64,000 nt of DNA from Paenibacillus vietnamensis (GCF_020169515.1 NZ_JAHMHW010000009.1:1-64000); one strand, 5' to 3'. Positions 18,898-28,093 are shown, counted from the stretch's first letter. Numbers and translations: made by a program. Notes: generated by a model from the letters alone, not told the origin.

Positions 18898-18953
18898 GCC
18901 GCCTGGCTCCCTTCCTCTCATATGAAGAAATATGCGTGATAAACGGTGGTTTA

Positions 18954-18975
18954 CCCGCCGAATCGCTTCGGCGGG
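18954..18975 (-). other. Intercistronic hairpin between mdxE and mdxF
   Basis: The perfect 9-bp stem CCCGCCGAA / TTCGGCGGG has loop TCGC and no T-run. A stable hairpin after a binding-protein gene often protects the upstream mRNA and lets the binding protein be made in excess over the permeases. Confidence 0.6.
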
Positions 18976-18995
18976 CAGACCGTCTTCGGAATTGG

Positions 18996-20312
18996 TTATT
19001 TGGCGGCTGCGCCATTGTTCGCGTCTTTGATTTGCTGAACCGCGTTGTCAAGCGCCGCTTTCGCGTCTTTGCCGTTGTTCCATACGTCCGAGAACGCCGC
19101 TCCGATCGGGCTCCATACGTTGCCCATTTCCGGAATGGAAGGCATTGGCGTCGACTGGTTGAACTGCTCCAGGAAGCCCTTCACGATTTCGTTGCTTTGT
19201 ACGGCAGGATCCGCAGCCGCTTCTTTGTTCGCAGGAATCGCTCCCGTCAGCTCGAAGTTTTTCAGCTGAGCTTCCTTCGTCGATGCGAAGTACGAGAACA
19301 AACGAGCCGCATTCGGGTATTTCGAGAACGAGTTGACGTACCAGGCTTTGATGCCGGAGAACGAGGAAGCCGGCTGGCCGTTAATGCTAGGCAGCGGAGC
19401 TACGCCGAAATCGATGCCCGCGTTTCTGTAATCGCCGATCGTCCAAGGCCCGTTAATGTCCATCGCCAGCGTGCCGGCCGTGAACAGGCCTTTTTTGATA
19501 TCGTAGTTAATGTCGCCGGAGTTCAGCGGCAAAAGGCTGTTTTTCAGGGAGCCGTAGTAGCTCAGGCCTTTGATGGCGCCTTCCGTGTTCAGGCCGATAT
19601 CGTCCTTGTTCTGTCCGTTGTCGCCGTATACGTAGCCGCCGGTCGAGATGAACGGGTAGCTGAAATAAAAATTGCCTACGTCCCACATGAGGGCGTATTT
19701 GTTGTTTTTCGGATCGTTGAACGTTTTGGCGAATTCGACGATCTCGTCGAACGTTTTAGGCACCTCTTTAATAAGTGCTTTATTGTAAAACAGCGCATAC
19801 GTTTCAACGGAACGAGGGTACCCGTAGAGGACTCCGTCGTAAGATACCGCGTTAACCGCGATTTCGGAGTTGGCGCTTCTCGATTGCTCCTCATAGAAAT
19901 CGTTCGGAAGAATAAGGCCGGCCGTTACGGCTTTGCCGAGGTTGTCATGCGGGAACAGCACCACGTCCGCGCCAAGCCCGGCCGGTCCGTCCGTAACCAG
20001 CTTGTTGACCTGATCGCCGGCGCCGATTTCCTCAAACTTGATGTCGATTCCGTATTTCTCCGTGAACTCCTTCGCAATCGCCTCGACGAACGGACGCTCC
20101 TCCTTGCTTTCCCATACGAGCAGCGATGCGCCTTCTTCCGGAACGATGTCCTCCGCGCCGGTAGTTCCTTCATTTGCGTTGCCGGAAGCGTTGTTCGTTG
20201 GCGCATTCGTCGCATTGCCCGGATTTTCGGTGCCTGCTCCTTTATTCGCTCCGCCGCATGCGGACACGACGAACAAAGCCGCAACCATAGTCGTAACCAA
20301 CCATTTTTTCAT
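18996..20312 (-). CDS. mdxE: Maltodextrin-binding lipoprotein of ABC transporter
   Basis: A solute-binding protein of about 438 residues. The signal peptide has lipobox VSAC, followed by an Asn/Gly/Thr-rich linker, so it is tethered outside the membrane. The mature part (LLVWESKEERPFVEAIAKEFTEKYGIDIKFEE) is of the MalE family. The frame is open 132 nt further upstream, but the ATG at 20312 has AAGGGGG 8 nt before it and begins the signal peptide. It is the first gene of the mdxEFG-amylase operon, with GCAAACGTTT operators in its promoter and leader. Confidence 0.93.
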   Translation of the reverse strand: MKKWLVTTMVAALFVVSACGGANKGAGTENPGNATNAPTNNASGNANEGTTGAEDIVPEEGASLLVWESKEERPFVEAIAKEFTEKYGIDIKFEEIGAGDQVNKLVTDGPAGLGADVVLFPHDNLGKAVTAGLILPNDFYEEQSRSANSEIAVNAVSYDGVLYGYPRSVETYALFYNKALIKEVPKTFDEIVEFAKTFNDPKNNKYALMWDVGNFYFSYPFISTGGYVYGDNGQNKDDIGLNTEGAIKGLSYYGSLKNSLLPLNSGDINYDIKKGLFTAGTLAMDINGPWTIGDYRNAGIDFGVAPLPSINGQPASSFSGIKAWYVNSFSKYPNAARLFSYFASTKEAQLKNFELTGAIPANKEAAADPAVQSNEIVKGFLEQFNQSTPMPSIPEMGNVWSPIGAAFSDVWNNGKDAKAALDNAVQQIKDANNGAAAK

Positions 20313-20483
20313 ACTGGATGATCCCCCTTCATAAATGTGTGGCATGCCTGACTTTCTGAATGATGTCCGCTCCAACCGTTCCGGTAAGCCCACTCTCTTA
20401 AAATGCTGTGTACCCGCAAACGCTGCGCAATCCAGCTTTTTCACACGCCTCGCAAGGCGTTTTTCTTAGGACGACAAGTTTGG

Positions 20484-20495
20484 GCAAACGTTTGT
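20484..20495. promoter_or_regulatory. LacI-type operator in the mdxE leader
   Basis: GCAAACGTTTGT contains the perfect palindrome CAAACGTTTG (20485-20494) with a central CG, as bound by LacI-family regulators. It lies within the 5' untranslated region of mdxE. Confidence 0.7.
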
Positions 20496-20595
20496 ACAAG
20501 CATGTCGAGAAAATGCAGAAAAAACGGTATTTTCACCTTTTCCCTGCATGATTCCGGACTTGTTGGCGCGTTGTAAGCGTTCTATTCGTGTGTTC

Positions 20596-20636
20596 ATCAT
20601 ACAACAGCCCAATGAATTTGTTAAAACGTTTGCACA
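20596..20636 (-). promoter_or_regulatory. mdxE promoter with overlapping LacI-type operator
   Basis: On the - strand: -35 TTAACA (20619-20624), a 17-nt spacer and -10 TATGAT (20596-20601). The operator-like sequence GCAAACGTTTTAAC overlaps the -35 box (to about 20634). It matches the site at 20484 in its first ten bases. Confidence 0.7.
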
Positions 20637-20712
20637 GTTCGTTATGAAGAAAGAACAGGGGCATATCTTCATTTTTCTAACGAAATCTCCGGTTTAGTCA
20701 GTATTTCAATAT

Positions 20713-20741
20713 TTGTGCAACGCTTTCCTAAGATATATATT
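20713..20741 (+). promoter_or_regulatory. Promoter of the LacI-type regulator gene with operator-like -35
   Basis: -35 TTGTGC (20713-20718), a 17-nt spacer and -10 TATATT (20736-20741). GTGCAACGCTTTCC, a degenerate version of the operator, overlaps the -35 box, which suggests autoregulation. Confidence 0.55.
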
Positions 20742-20814
20742 TACATTTAGGCAACAGTTGCATTAGGATGAAGCATATACTTGCACACTCGATTGCACGA
20801 TGGAGGCTTTCCGT

Positions 20815-21843
20815 ATGGTAACGATAAAAGATATTGCCAAAGCCGCAGGAGTATCGCCTTCTACGGTTTCCAGAGTTGTATCCAACCACCCGAGAATAAG
20901 CAAAGCGACTTCGCAGAAGGTTAAACGCTTCATGGAAGAAATGGGTTATCACCCGAATGTGATGGCGAAGAGCCTCGTTTCGAAGACGACGCAGACGCTG
21001 GCCATTATGCTGCCGCGCCCTGCCGAGGAGCTCTTTCAGGACTTCTTCTTCGGAGAATTGCTGCGGGGCATTTTAACCCAGTCCACCCGCGCCGGCTACG
21101 ACATGCTGCTCACGACCGCCACCTCGCCGAACGATGAAACCGAGACGGTGTCACGCCTGGTGCTCGGCCGCAGAGTCGACGGCGTCATCCTTTTATCCTC
21201 GCGGGTAAACGACCCGCTGATCGACCTGCTCGATAAGCACAAATTTCCGACTGTTCTGATCGGCCGCACGGAAGGGCATTCGAACATTTTGTCCGTCGAC
21301 AACGATAATGAACAAGCGGCATACGACGCGACACAGCATCTGATTTTACAGGGGCATGAACGAATCGGTTTTGTAAGCGGTCCCCCCGCGCTGACCGTTG
21401 CGCAGGACCGGATGAATGGTTACCGCCGTGCGATGCAGGAGGCCGGGCTTCCCGTCCGCTCCGAATGGATCGTCGAAGGAGAGTTTTTGCAGCAAAGCGG
21501 CTACCGCGCCATGTCGTTTATGATGAGCCTGCCGGAGAGGCCGAGCGGGTTGGTCGCCATTGACGATGTCGTTGCCTTTGGCGTCCTGCGCGGCTTGACC
21601 GAGCTCGGCTACAAGGTGCCGGACGATCTCAGCCTGGTCAGCTTCAACAACATCGCCCTGTCGGAGCTCGCAACGCCGCCGATCAGCTCCATCGATATCG
21701 GCACGTATCAGCTCGGCTACACCGCATCGCAAATGCTCATCCGTCTCATTCAAGAAGAAGACGTTCATCAAAGCCGCATGATCATCCCGCACCGGTTAAT
21801 CGTCCGGGAATCATCCATCCAAACCGTATCCAAAAGGAGCTGA
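20815..21843 (+). CDS. malR: LacI-family transcriptional regulator of the maltodextrin genes
   Basis: About 342 residues. The N-terminal helix-turn-helix and hinge helix (MVTIKDIAKAAGVSPSTVSRVV) are typical of LacI, followed by a sugar-binding domain. The ATG at 20815 was chosen because GGAGG is 8 nt upstream and the HTH begins at once; an upstream ATG at 20800 is unlikely. It is transcribed divergently from mdxE and only 4 nt ahead of the GH15 gene. Several CG-centred palindromes lie at the shared control region and upstream of the distant pullulanase gene. A maltose/maltodextrin-responsive repressor is inferred. Confidence 0.88.
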   Translation: MVTIKDIAKAAGVSPSTVSRVVSNHPRISKATSQKVKRFMEEMGYHPNVMAKSLVSKTTQTLAIMLPRPAEELFQDFFFGELLRGILTQSTRAGYDMLLTTATSPNDETETVSRLVLGRRVDGVILLSSRVNDPLIDLLDKHKFPTVLIGRTEGHSNILSVDNDNEQAAYDATQHLILQGHERIGFVSGPPALTVAQDRMNGYRRAMQEAGLPVRSEWIVEGEFLQQSGYRAMSFMMSLPERPSGLVAIDDVVAFGVLRGLTELGYKVPDDLSLVSFNNIALSELATPPISSIDIGTYQLGYTASQMLIRLIQEEDVHQSRMIIPHRLIVRESSIQTVSKRS

Positions 21844-21847
21844 CTCT

Positions 21848-23824
21848 ATGTCCAGCAAAAAACCGTTTCTCGTAGACGCCATTATCGGCAACTCCAGCTT
21901 ACTGGCATCACTCGGCCGCACCGGCAAGCTTTACCGCCTGTGGTGGCCGAATATCGATCTGCCGCAGCACGTCGACGCCATCCGCACCGGAATTCAGCAG
22001 GGGCAATCCCCTGTCTCCTGGTTTGACGGGGAGGCGGACGGGTGGTCGCATGAAGCCACCTATGTTGCCCGAACGAACATCTTGCGGATCGGAGCGCGCT
22101 CCACGCAACATCCGGTTGAAGTGGTAAGCCGGCACTTCGCCGTTCCCGGCGAGGACCTGATCGTACGCGAATATACGTTTACGAACACGGACGTGAGCCC
22201 GGTTAGTTTCTCTTTCGTCCTTCATTCTTCTTTTTATTTAAACGAAAACCGGTTATACAACACGACGATGTTCAATGAAGAAATGGACGGCTTGGTTCAC
22301 TTCCGGCATAAGTATTATTTTGCGCTTTCGAGTGCAAACGTATGCGCTGGTTATCAGGCAGGTCTCTCCTGGGACAGCGTGCAGACAGGCGATTTAAACG
22401 GGTGCGGCATCGACATGCGGCCCGACGGCGCCTTAAAATGGGCGATCGAGGAGCTGGCTCCCGGCGCATCCGTGACTATTCCCGTCTATATCGCGGCGGG
22501 CCATGACGAAGCTGGCGTTGTGCATCAAATGAGCGTCGCCAAGAGCAAATCGGGCTCCGAATGGGCGCAGCAAACCGCAGCTTACTGGAACAGCTTTCTC
22601 GATGCGGCGGCCCCTTGCCCGGTCGAAGATGCCGAGCTTTCCAAGCTGTACGACCGCTCGCTGCTGATGTTCAAGCTGATGTCCGACGAGAAAACCGGCA
22701 GCATCATTGCCGCTCCCGAGTTTGACGAGAACTTCGTCCGCTGCGGCGGATATTCGTACTGTTGGGGCCGCGATGCCGCGTTCATTACGACGGCGCTCGA
22801 TAAAGCCGGACTCGGCTCCCTGTCCGACCGCTTCTATGCCTGGACGCTATCGGCCCAGTCGCCGGACGGCTCCTGGCAGCAGCGCCACTACCATGACGGC
22901 AGCCTGGCTCCGTCCTGGGGCCTGCAGATCGACGAAGGCTCCTCCATCCTATGGGGCATGTGGCAGCATTATCTGGAAAAAAAGGATGACCGCTTCGCCG
23001 AGCAGGTTTGGCCGGCCGTCGAGAAAGGCGCCGCCTTCCTGATCGGCTTCCTCGATCCGGAAAGCGGGCTGCCGCGGCCGAGCATGGATCTGTGGGAGGA
23101 GCGCGAAGCATCCCACACCTATTCTTCCGCGGCCGTGTACGGCGGCTTGACGGCGGCGGCCGGCTTTGCAGGCCTGGCCGGACGCAGCGACCTGGCCGGG
23201 CAGTGGCAGGCTGCGGCCGGCCGGATCGCGGCGGCGATCGGGGAGCTATGCTGGAATGAGGCAGGCGGCAGCTTTTACAGAGGCGTGAATTTGACGGTGA
23301 ACGCGGAGAAATATGCGGCAGCTGTCGCGGCTGGAGCGGCGGGGCGCATCGTTACAGGCAACAAAGGCTACAAAAAGCACATTCTTGAGCAAGATCCTGT
23401 CCTCGACATCAGCCTGCTCGGCATTTCCGTTCCGTTCGCCGCCGTTTCTGCCGATGACGAGCGGATGCGCCGCACGGCCGATGCGGTCGAAGCGGCTTTG
23501 ACCGTTTCCGGCGTCGGCGGCATCAAGCGTTATGAAGATGATCACTATATCGGCGGTAACCCTTGGATTCTGACGACGCTGTGGCTTGCCCATTACCGTA
23601 TCCAGACGGGCGCGATCGACGAGGCGAAGCGGCTGCTGAGCTGGGCGGTCCGGCACCGTACGGAAACGGGCCTCCTTCCGGAGCAGATCGACAAATTCAC
23701 AGGCGAAACCGCCTGGGTCGTCCCGCTGACCTGGTCGCATGCGATGTTTGTTCTAACGCTGTTCATGCTGGCGGAGGCGGAGAAAAAAGCGGAAGCCGTA
23801 CAGCCAGGGGTAGCGGAAGTGTAA
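21848..23824 (+). CDS. Glucoamylase-type glycoside hydrolase family 15 enzyme
   Basis: 658 residues with no signal peptide. An N-terminal beta-sandwich domain (~1-270) precedes an (alpha/alpha)6 barrel. GH15 landmarks are GGYSYCWGRDAAF, the catalytic Glu in DLWEERE (around residue 416) and the catalytic base in LLPEQID (around 612), followed by PLTWSHAMFV. Enzymes of this type release glucose from the non-reducing ends of maltodextrins. The ATG at 21848 has AAAGGAG upstream and follows the regulator stop by 4 nt, so the two are co-transcribed. A cytoplasmic role on imported maltodextrins is inferred. Confidence 0.9.
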   Translation: MSSKKPFLVDAIIGNSSLLASLGRTGKLYRLWWPNIDLPQHVDAIRTGIQQGQSPVSWFDGEADGWSHEATYVARTNILRIGARSTQHPVEVVSRHFAVPGEDLIVREYTFTNTDVSPVSFSFVLHSSFYLNENRLYNTTMFNEEMDGLVHFRHKYYFALSSANVCAGYQAGLSWDSVQTGDLNGCGIDMRPDGALKWAIEELAPGASVTIPVYIAAGHDEAGVVHQMSVAKSKSGSEWAQQTAAYWNSFLDAAAPCPVEDAELSKLYDRSLLMFKLMSDEKTGSIIAAPEFDENFVRCGGYSYCWGRDAAFITTALDKAGLGSLSDRFYAWTLSAQSPDGSWQQRHYHDGSLAPSWGLQIDEGSSILWGMWQHYLEKKDDRFAEQVWPAVEKGAAFLIGFLDPESGLPRPSMDLWEEREASHTYSSAAVYGGLTAAAGFAGLAGRSDLAGQWQAAAGRIAAAIGELCWNEAGGSFYRGVNLTVNAEKYAAAVAAGAAGRIVTGNKGYKKHILEQDPVLDISLLGISVPFAAVSADDERMRRTADAVEAALTVSGVGGIKRYEDDHYIGGNPWILTTLWLAHYRIQTGAIDEAKRLLSWAVRHRTETGLLPEQIDKFTGETAWVVPLTWSHAMFVLTLFMLAEAEKKAEAVQPGVAEV

Positions 23825-24029
23825 TTTGTTCGCTGACGGGGTGCTGATAGAGTGCTGATTTAGTGCTGATAAGCGCAGCGCTCCGAGGCATGAATGATCG
23901 CTGATGCAGTGTTGACAGAATGACGCGAACGATGTAAAAGGTTAACGCCGTTTAATGGCGGATACGGACCGTTTCGCGAGGTACAAGGGTAAGTTTGATT
24001 ATCTGCGAAACGTGTTATAACGCGAGTGG
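23825..24029. other. Intergenic region with an 11-bp triple repeat
   Basis: GTGCTGAT recurs at 23841, 23852 and 23863, an 11-bp period. Nothing else recognisable occurs before the terminator at 24030. Confidence 0.6.
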
Positions 24030-24060
24030 AAGCCCGAAGCGATGCTTCGGGCTTATTTTT
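24030..24060 (+). terminator. Intrinsic terminator after the glucoamylase gene
   Basis: Stem AAGCCCGAAGC (24030-24040) / GCTTCGGGCTT (24044-24054), a 3-nt loop, then ATTTTTT. It lies ~205 nt after the stop. Confidence 0.88.
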
Positions 24061-24090
24061 TGGCGCAGGTTGACTGGGCGTCTATCCCGC

Positions 24091-24312
24091 GCTCGCCGGA
24101 CCACGCAATTAATGCTAATAACTATCGCTTATAATTCCAAAAGTTAGCTCGAACCGCACGAGAGCGATAGAAGTATCGCTATCCCGCTATCCCTCTGTCT
24201 TCCCCTTGCCCAAAACTCGCCGGACGACACATTTAACGCTATTTACTATCGCTATTAGTCCCACAAGTTACCTCGATCAGCACATGAACGATAGAAAGTT
24301 TCGTTACCCGCC
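24091..24312 (+). repeat. Intergenic palindromic repeat, family B, copies 2 and 3
   Basis: Two ~97-nt copies at 24091-24190 and 24217-24312 share CTCGCCGGAC, ACTATCGCT, AAGTTA(G/C)CTCGA and the block ending in CGATAGAA. Their spacing is ~126 bp. Each can fold by pairing CTATCGC with a later GCGATAG. Copy 1 lies inverted at 13486-13572. Confidence 0.8.
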
Positions 24313-24389
24313 GCAATACGCTTCGTCACCACCTCAAAAATTATCCTGACGAAAGCCTGTTTCATCTCTTCCCATCCGGTGTAATAATC

Positions 24390-24423
24390 TTGACAAGCGC
24401 AGCCTAGTTTGTAATAATTATAA
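24390..24423 (+). promoter_or_regulatory. dps promoter with PerR box
   Basis: -35 TTGACA (24390-24395) with a TAATAA/AATAAT -10 about 16-17 nt later. TTGTAATAATTATAA (24409-24423) matches the Bacillus PerR box TTATAATNATTATAA at every defined position except the third. It covers the -10 box, as expected for repression relieved by peroxide. Confidence 0.85.
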
Positions 24424-24531
24424 ACAAGGATCAGGTCTAAATTTAATGCGATCAACAGACTATCTTTTTCCTCCGTTATCGTATTCAAGGGCTGTTTACG
24501 GCGCAAACTACCGTGAGAAAGGATGATCAAC

Positions 24532-24972
24532 ATGTCAAAAAAAGTACAAGATCAACTGAACCTGCAAATTGCGAACTGGAGCGTCCTATACATTAAGCTT
24601 CACAACTACCATTGGTATGTAACCGGACCTCAGTTTTTCACGCTGCATGCCAAATTTCAGGAATTATACGAGGAAGCCGCCCTTCACGTCGACGAAATCG
24701 CCGAACGTCTGCTTGCCGTGAAAGGCAAGCCTGTCGCCACGATGAAGGAATATCTGTCAGCATCCAGCATTAAGGAAGCCACCGGCAAAGAAGATGCCGT
24801 ACAAATGGTCGATCAGCTGATCGAGGACTTCACGACCGTGATCGGCGAGCTGAAGGAAGGCATGGAAGCCGCCCAGGAAGCCGGAGACGAAACAACGGCC
24901 GACATGCTGCTCGCGATCCACACGTCACTCGAGAAGCATGTATGGATGCTTAGCGCATTTAACGGTAAATGA
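24532..24972 (+). CDS. dps: Dps-family ferritin-like DNA-protection protein
   Basis: 146 residues, the typical miniferritin length. The inter-subunit ferroxidase ligands are visible in [16 protein letters not shown] and [16 protein letters not shown]. Dps dodecamers oxidise Fe(II) with peroxide and store it, protecting DNA. The ATG at 24532 was preferred over the ATG at 24523 because AAAGGA is 8 nt upstream of it. The gene is monocistronic and its promoter contains a near-perfect PerR box, fitting peroxide induction. Confidence 0.93.
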   Translation: MSKKVQDQLNLQIANWSVLYIKLHNYHWYVTGPQFFTLHAKFQELYEEAALHVDEIAERLLAVKGKPVATMKEYLSASSIKEATGKEDAVQMVDQLIEDFTTVIGELKEGMEAAQEAGDETTADMLLAIHTSLEKHVWMLSAFNGK

Positions 24973-24994
24973 TCTAATTCCTACATGCAAAAAT

Positions 24995-25029
24995 CCCCCG
25001 GATCGTCCGATTTTCGGACTGTCCGGGGG
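24995..25029. terminator. Terminator between dps and the convergent FAH gene
   Basis: Stem CCCCCGGATCGTCCGA / TCGGACTGTCCGGGGG with one mismatch region and a loop at the TTTT. The A-run at 24989-24993 gives a good U-tract for the - strand gene; the + strand tail is less T-rich. Confidence 0.75.
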
Positions 25030-25103
25030 TATTCATGTAACAGTGATCGATGCTGAAGCAGCCAGTCCGAAACCTCGTTCAATCGTCTCGGTACTGCCGC
25101 TTC

Positions 25104-25736
25104 CTATGCCAGCTTAATCGTACAGCTTCCTACTTCCTTCTCTGACCATAAAGCCTGCAAACGGTCGCCTTCATGCAGCGCAGCAACGCCGGCAGGCGTT
25201 CCCGTGTAAATGATATCGCCCGCATCGAGTCCATAGTGCTTGCCGATATAGTGAATCAGCTCGGATACTCCGAACAGCATGTCGGCCGCTTTGCCCCGCT
25301 GCGCCGTTTCTCCGTTCCGGAGCAAAACGAACTCCGTCTCTGCCAGCGCGGCCGAGCCCGGGTAAGGGAACCACTCGCCAAGGGGCGCCGAGCCTTTAAA
25401 GCCTTTCGCCGGCAGCCATGGCTGTCCCTTCGCTTTCAGCTTCGACTGCACGTCGCGCAGCGTCAAATCCAGTCCGAGCGCCAGGCCGTCGACAAGCCGG
25501 TCCGTGTCCGCACCAGGCTCGTACCTTGCGCCGATCCGCAGCACGATTTCGAGCTCGAAGTGCACTTCACCTGCATCACCTGGCACTTCAACGGCACTCC
25601 CGTTCATCGGCACAACAGCGTGCGAAGGCTTCGTGAACACCATCGGTTCGTCGGGCACCTCATTGCCCAGCTCCAGCGCATGCAGCCTGTAATTCCGGCC
25701 GATGCAATAAATGTTGCGAATATCGGTAGCTCCCAT
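25104..25736 (-). CDS. Fumarylacetoacetate hydrolase (FAH) family protein
   Basis: 210 residues. The fold's metal ligands are visible as two Glu in HFELEIVLRIG and an Asp in GLALGLDLTLRDVQ, with further family motifs KGFKGSAPLG and IIYTGTPAGVA. Family members hydrolyse or decarboxylate acylpyruvates and 2-oxo acids (for example fumarylpyruvate or oxaloacetate). The substrate here cannot be fixed, and the gene stands alone without other aromatic-degradation genes. Confidence 0.85.
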   Translation of the reverse strand: MGATDIRNIYCIGRNYRLHALELGNEVPDEPMVFTKPSHAVVPMNGSAVEVPGDAGEVHFELEIVLRIGARYEPGADTDRLVDGLALGLDLTLRDVQSKLKAKGQPWLPAKGFKGSAPLGEWFPYPGSAALAETEFVLLRNGETAQRGKAADMLFGVSELIHYIGKHYGLDAGDIIYTGTPAGVAALHEGDRLQALWSEKEVGSCTIKLA

Positions 25737-25801
25737 TCGTCCTTAACCCCCTTAAAAGTCAAGCATGTAAAATGCCCCTCTGCACGATAGCAGCCTATCC
25801 G

Positions 25802-27742
25802 TTATTTTTGAGCCGCGATTTTCTCGGCCAGCTCATTGAGCTCGGTCCAGCGGTCCATCAGCTGCTCCAGCTTCTCCTCGAGCTGCTGCTGCTCGGCCGC
25901 TAGCTCCTGCAGCCGCACCGAATCACTGGCGGCCTCCTCCATCCGTTCGGCGACGGAAGCCAGCTCCGCTTCGGCATCGGCGATCCAGCCGTCGATCTGC
26001 TCGAAGTCTTTTTGATCCTTGTAAGACATCTTCAAGGCGCGTTCGCGGCCTGCCGGTTTGCCGGCGCCCGATACGGCAGCGCTTTCTGTCTTCGCAGCCG
26101 CAGCCTTCGACGGAGCCGAAGCTTCCCGCTCCGGACCGCCGCCGTGCTTTTCCACGAACTCCTGATAATCGGAATAATTGCCCGTATGATGCGTAATGAC
26201 GCCGTTCCCTTCGAACGCAATGATTTTGTCCACCGTCCGGTCCAGGAAGTAGCGGTCATGGGAAACGACAAACACGACGCCCGCAAAATCGTCCAAATAA
26301 TCCTCCAGCACCGTCAAAGTCGCAATGTCGAGATCATTCGTCGGCTCATCGAGCAGAAGCACGTTCGGCGCATTCATGAGCACCCGCAGCAGCTGCACGC
26401 GCCGCTTCTCGCCGCCCGACAGCTTGGAGATCGGTGTCCACTGCATCGCCGACGCGAACAGAAACCTCTCGAGCATTTGGCTGGCCGAAATCGTCGTGCC
26501 ATCCGCCGTCTTCACCTGCTCCGCGCCCTCGCGAATATATTCGATGACGCGCAGCGATTGGTCCATTTCTTCATGCTCCTGCGAGAACCAGCCCAGCTTG
26601 ACCGTTGCGCCCAGCTCCACCGTCCCCTCGTCCGGCGCCAGCCGGCCTGCGATCAGCTTAAGCAGCGTCGACTTCCCGCTTCCGTTGCGGCCGACGATTC
26701 CGACCCGGTCCTCCGGCACGGCAATGTAGCTGAAATCCCGGATGAGCGTCCGGTCACCGTAGCTTTTTTTCACGCCTTCGATTTCGATAATTTTGCGGCC
26801 AAGCCTGCTCGAGGCCACCGATACCTCCAGCTTGCCGCCCGCCTGCTTCGGCGCATCCGCCTTCAGCGCTTCGAAACGGTCGATCCTTGCCTTCTGCTTC
26901 GTCGTTCTCGCCTTGGCGCCGCGGCGGATCCAGGCCAGCTCGTTCCGGAGCAAGTTTTGGCGCTTGGCCTCCGATGCCGCCTCCCGCTCTTCCCTCTCCA
27001 GCTTCAGCTCGAGAAACCGGCTGTAGTTCGCCTGATAGAAATAAGCCTGGCCTTTATCCAGCTCAATGACGCGGTTACTGACCCGATCGAGGAAGTAACG
27101 GTCGTGCGTGATCATGAGCAGTGCCCCTCTGCGCTTCTGGAGCATCCCTTCCAGCCAGGCTACCGAATCGTTGTCGATATGGTTCGTCGGCTCGTCGAGA
27201 ATGAGGACGTCGGACGGCAGCAGCAGCGCCGCCGCCATGGCGACACGTTTGCGCTGCCCGCCGGAGAAGGTCTCCACCTTCGCGTCAAAATCTTGAATGC
27301 CGAGCTTCGAAAGCGCCGTCTTCGCATCGCTCTCCAGCTGCCAAGCATCCAGCTCGTCCATGCGCTGGTTCGCTTTAATCAGCTGCTCCTGCAGCGCCTC
27401 ATCGCCCGGCTTCAGCTCGATTGCCGTCAAGGCGTCCGCGTAAGCGCGGACCGCGCGAAGCTGCGGCGAATCGCCGCCGAGCACATGCTCCAGCGCCGTT
27501 TCGCCGGGAGCGAATGCCGGATCCTGCGACAGCATCCGCACCGTTACCCGGCTGCCGACGGACACCGTGCCGGAATCGGCCTGCTCGAGACCCGCGATCA
27601 CCTTCAAAAAGGTCGATTTTCCCGTGCCGTTAACGCCAATGATGCCGATTTTGTCCCCGTCCTCGACTCCGAACGTGACATCTTCGAACAGCACCTTCTC
27701 CCCGTAGCTCTTCGTTATATGTTCAACAGATAATAAATGCAT
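25802..27742 (-). CDS. ABC-F family ATPase (Uup/YfmR-like)
   Basis: 646 residues with two ATPase domains and no membrane segments. Walker A motifs are GVNGTGKST and GRNGSGKST, signatures SGGQRKRVAMA and SGGEKRRVQLL, and Walker B motifs LILDEPTNHID and LLLDEPTNDLD. The ABC-F linker between the domains is rich in Arg/Lys/Glu. The last ~100 residues (DFEQIDGWIADAEAELASVAERM onward) form a coiled coil as in Uup. These proteins act on the ribosome or on DNA-associated processes. Classical antibiotic-resistance ABC-F proteins usually differ in the linker, so a housekeeping role is more likely. Confidence 0.9.
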   Translation of the reverse strand: MHLLSVEHITKSYGEKVLFEDVTFGVEDGDKIGIIGVNGTGKSTFLKVIAGLEQADSGTVSVGSRVTVRMLSQDPAFAPGETALEHVLGGDSPQLRAVRAYADALTAIELKPGDEALQEQLIKANQRMDELDAWQLESDAKTALSKLGIQDFDAKVETFSGGQRKRVAMAAALLLPSDVLILDEPTNHIDNDSVAWLEGMLQKRRGALLMITHDRYFLDRVSNRVIELDKGQAYFYQANYSRFLELKLEREEREAASEAKRQNLLRNELAWIRRGAKARTTKQKARIDRFEALKADAPKQAGGKLEVSVASSRLGRKIIEIEGVKKSYGDRTLIRDFSYIAVPEDRVGIVGRNGSGKSTLLKLIAGRLAPDEGTVELGATVKLGWFSQEHEEMDQSLRVIEYIREGAEQVKTADGTTISASQMLERFLFASAMQWTPISKLSGGEKRRVQLLRVLMNAPNVLLLDEPTNDLDIATLTVLEDYLDDFAGVVFVVSHDRYFLDRTVDKIIAFEGNGVITHHTGNYSDYQEFVEKHGGGPEREASAPSKAAAAKTESAAVSGAGKPAGRERALKMSYKDQKDFEQIDGWIADAEAELASVAERMEEAASDSVRLQELAAEQQQLEEKLEQLMDRWTELNELAEKIAAQK

Positions 27743-27874
27743 TTGGCAAACCTACTTTTTCAAAAGATATAGTCCCGCACACAACCACTCGTATCATACC
27801 ACAAATAGGCCGTTTCTTCACTTCAAACGGCGTCGCAGCGGTGTTGTAAGCCTATCCGTTCCGCCATAAATTTG

Positions 27875-28080
27875 ACCCCCGATTCGAAGAAAATAACTGT
27901 ATTGCATGTATCTAATACCGGCTTTCCGACTCGTGTCCTAAAAATAACTGCATTCGGCGTAGCTAAATAGGAAAGCATTTGGCCAAAACCGGAAAAGTGC
28001 GCAAAGGAACTACATCAAATCCAGCTATCCCCCCGGAAACAAGCTTTCTCTGAAAAATAACTGTAGCCAATCCACTTAAC
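27875..28080. repeat. Intergenic repeat cluster, family C (three partial units)
   Basis: AAAATAACTG is repeated near 27890, 27948 and 28055. The reverse complement reads CCGG-TATTAGATACA...CAGTTATTTT and aligns with the cores at 44250-44445 and 49019-49215. No gene is visible between 27743 and 28093. Confidence 0.65.
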
Positions 28081-28093
28081 GGTCATCTTAACA

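Noticed and set aside
24255..24533. 92-residue - strand frame upstream of dps
   Set aside because: It spans family B repeat sequence and the dps promoter with its PerR box, has no ribosome site and no family-like sequence.
26012..27733. 573-residue + strand frame opposite the ABC-F gene
   Set aside because: Antisense shadow. The - strand frame carries both ATPase domains.
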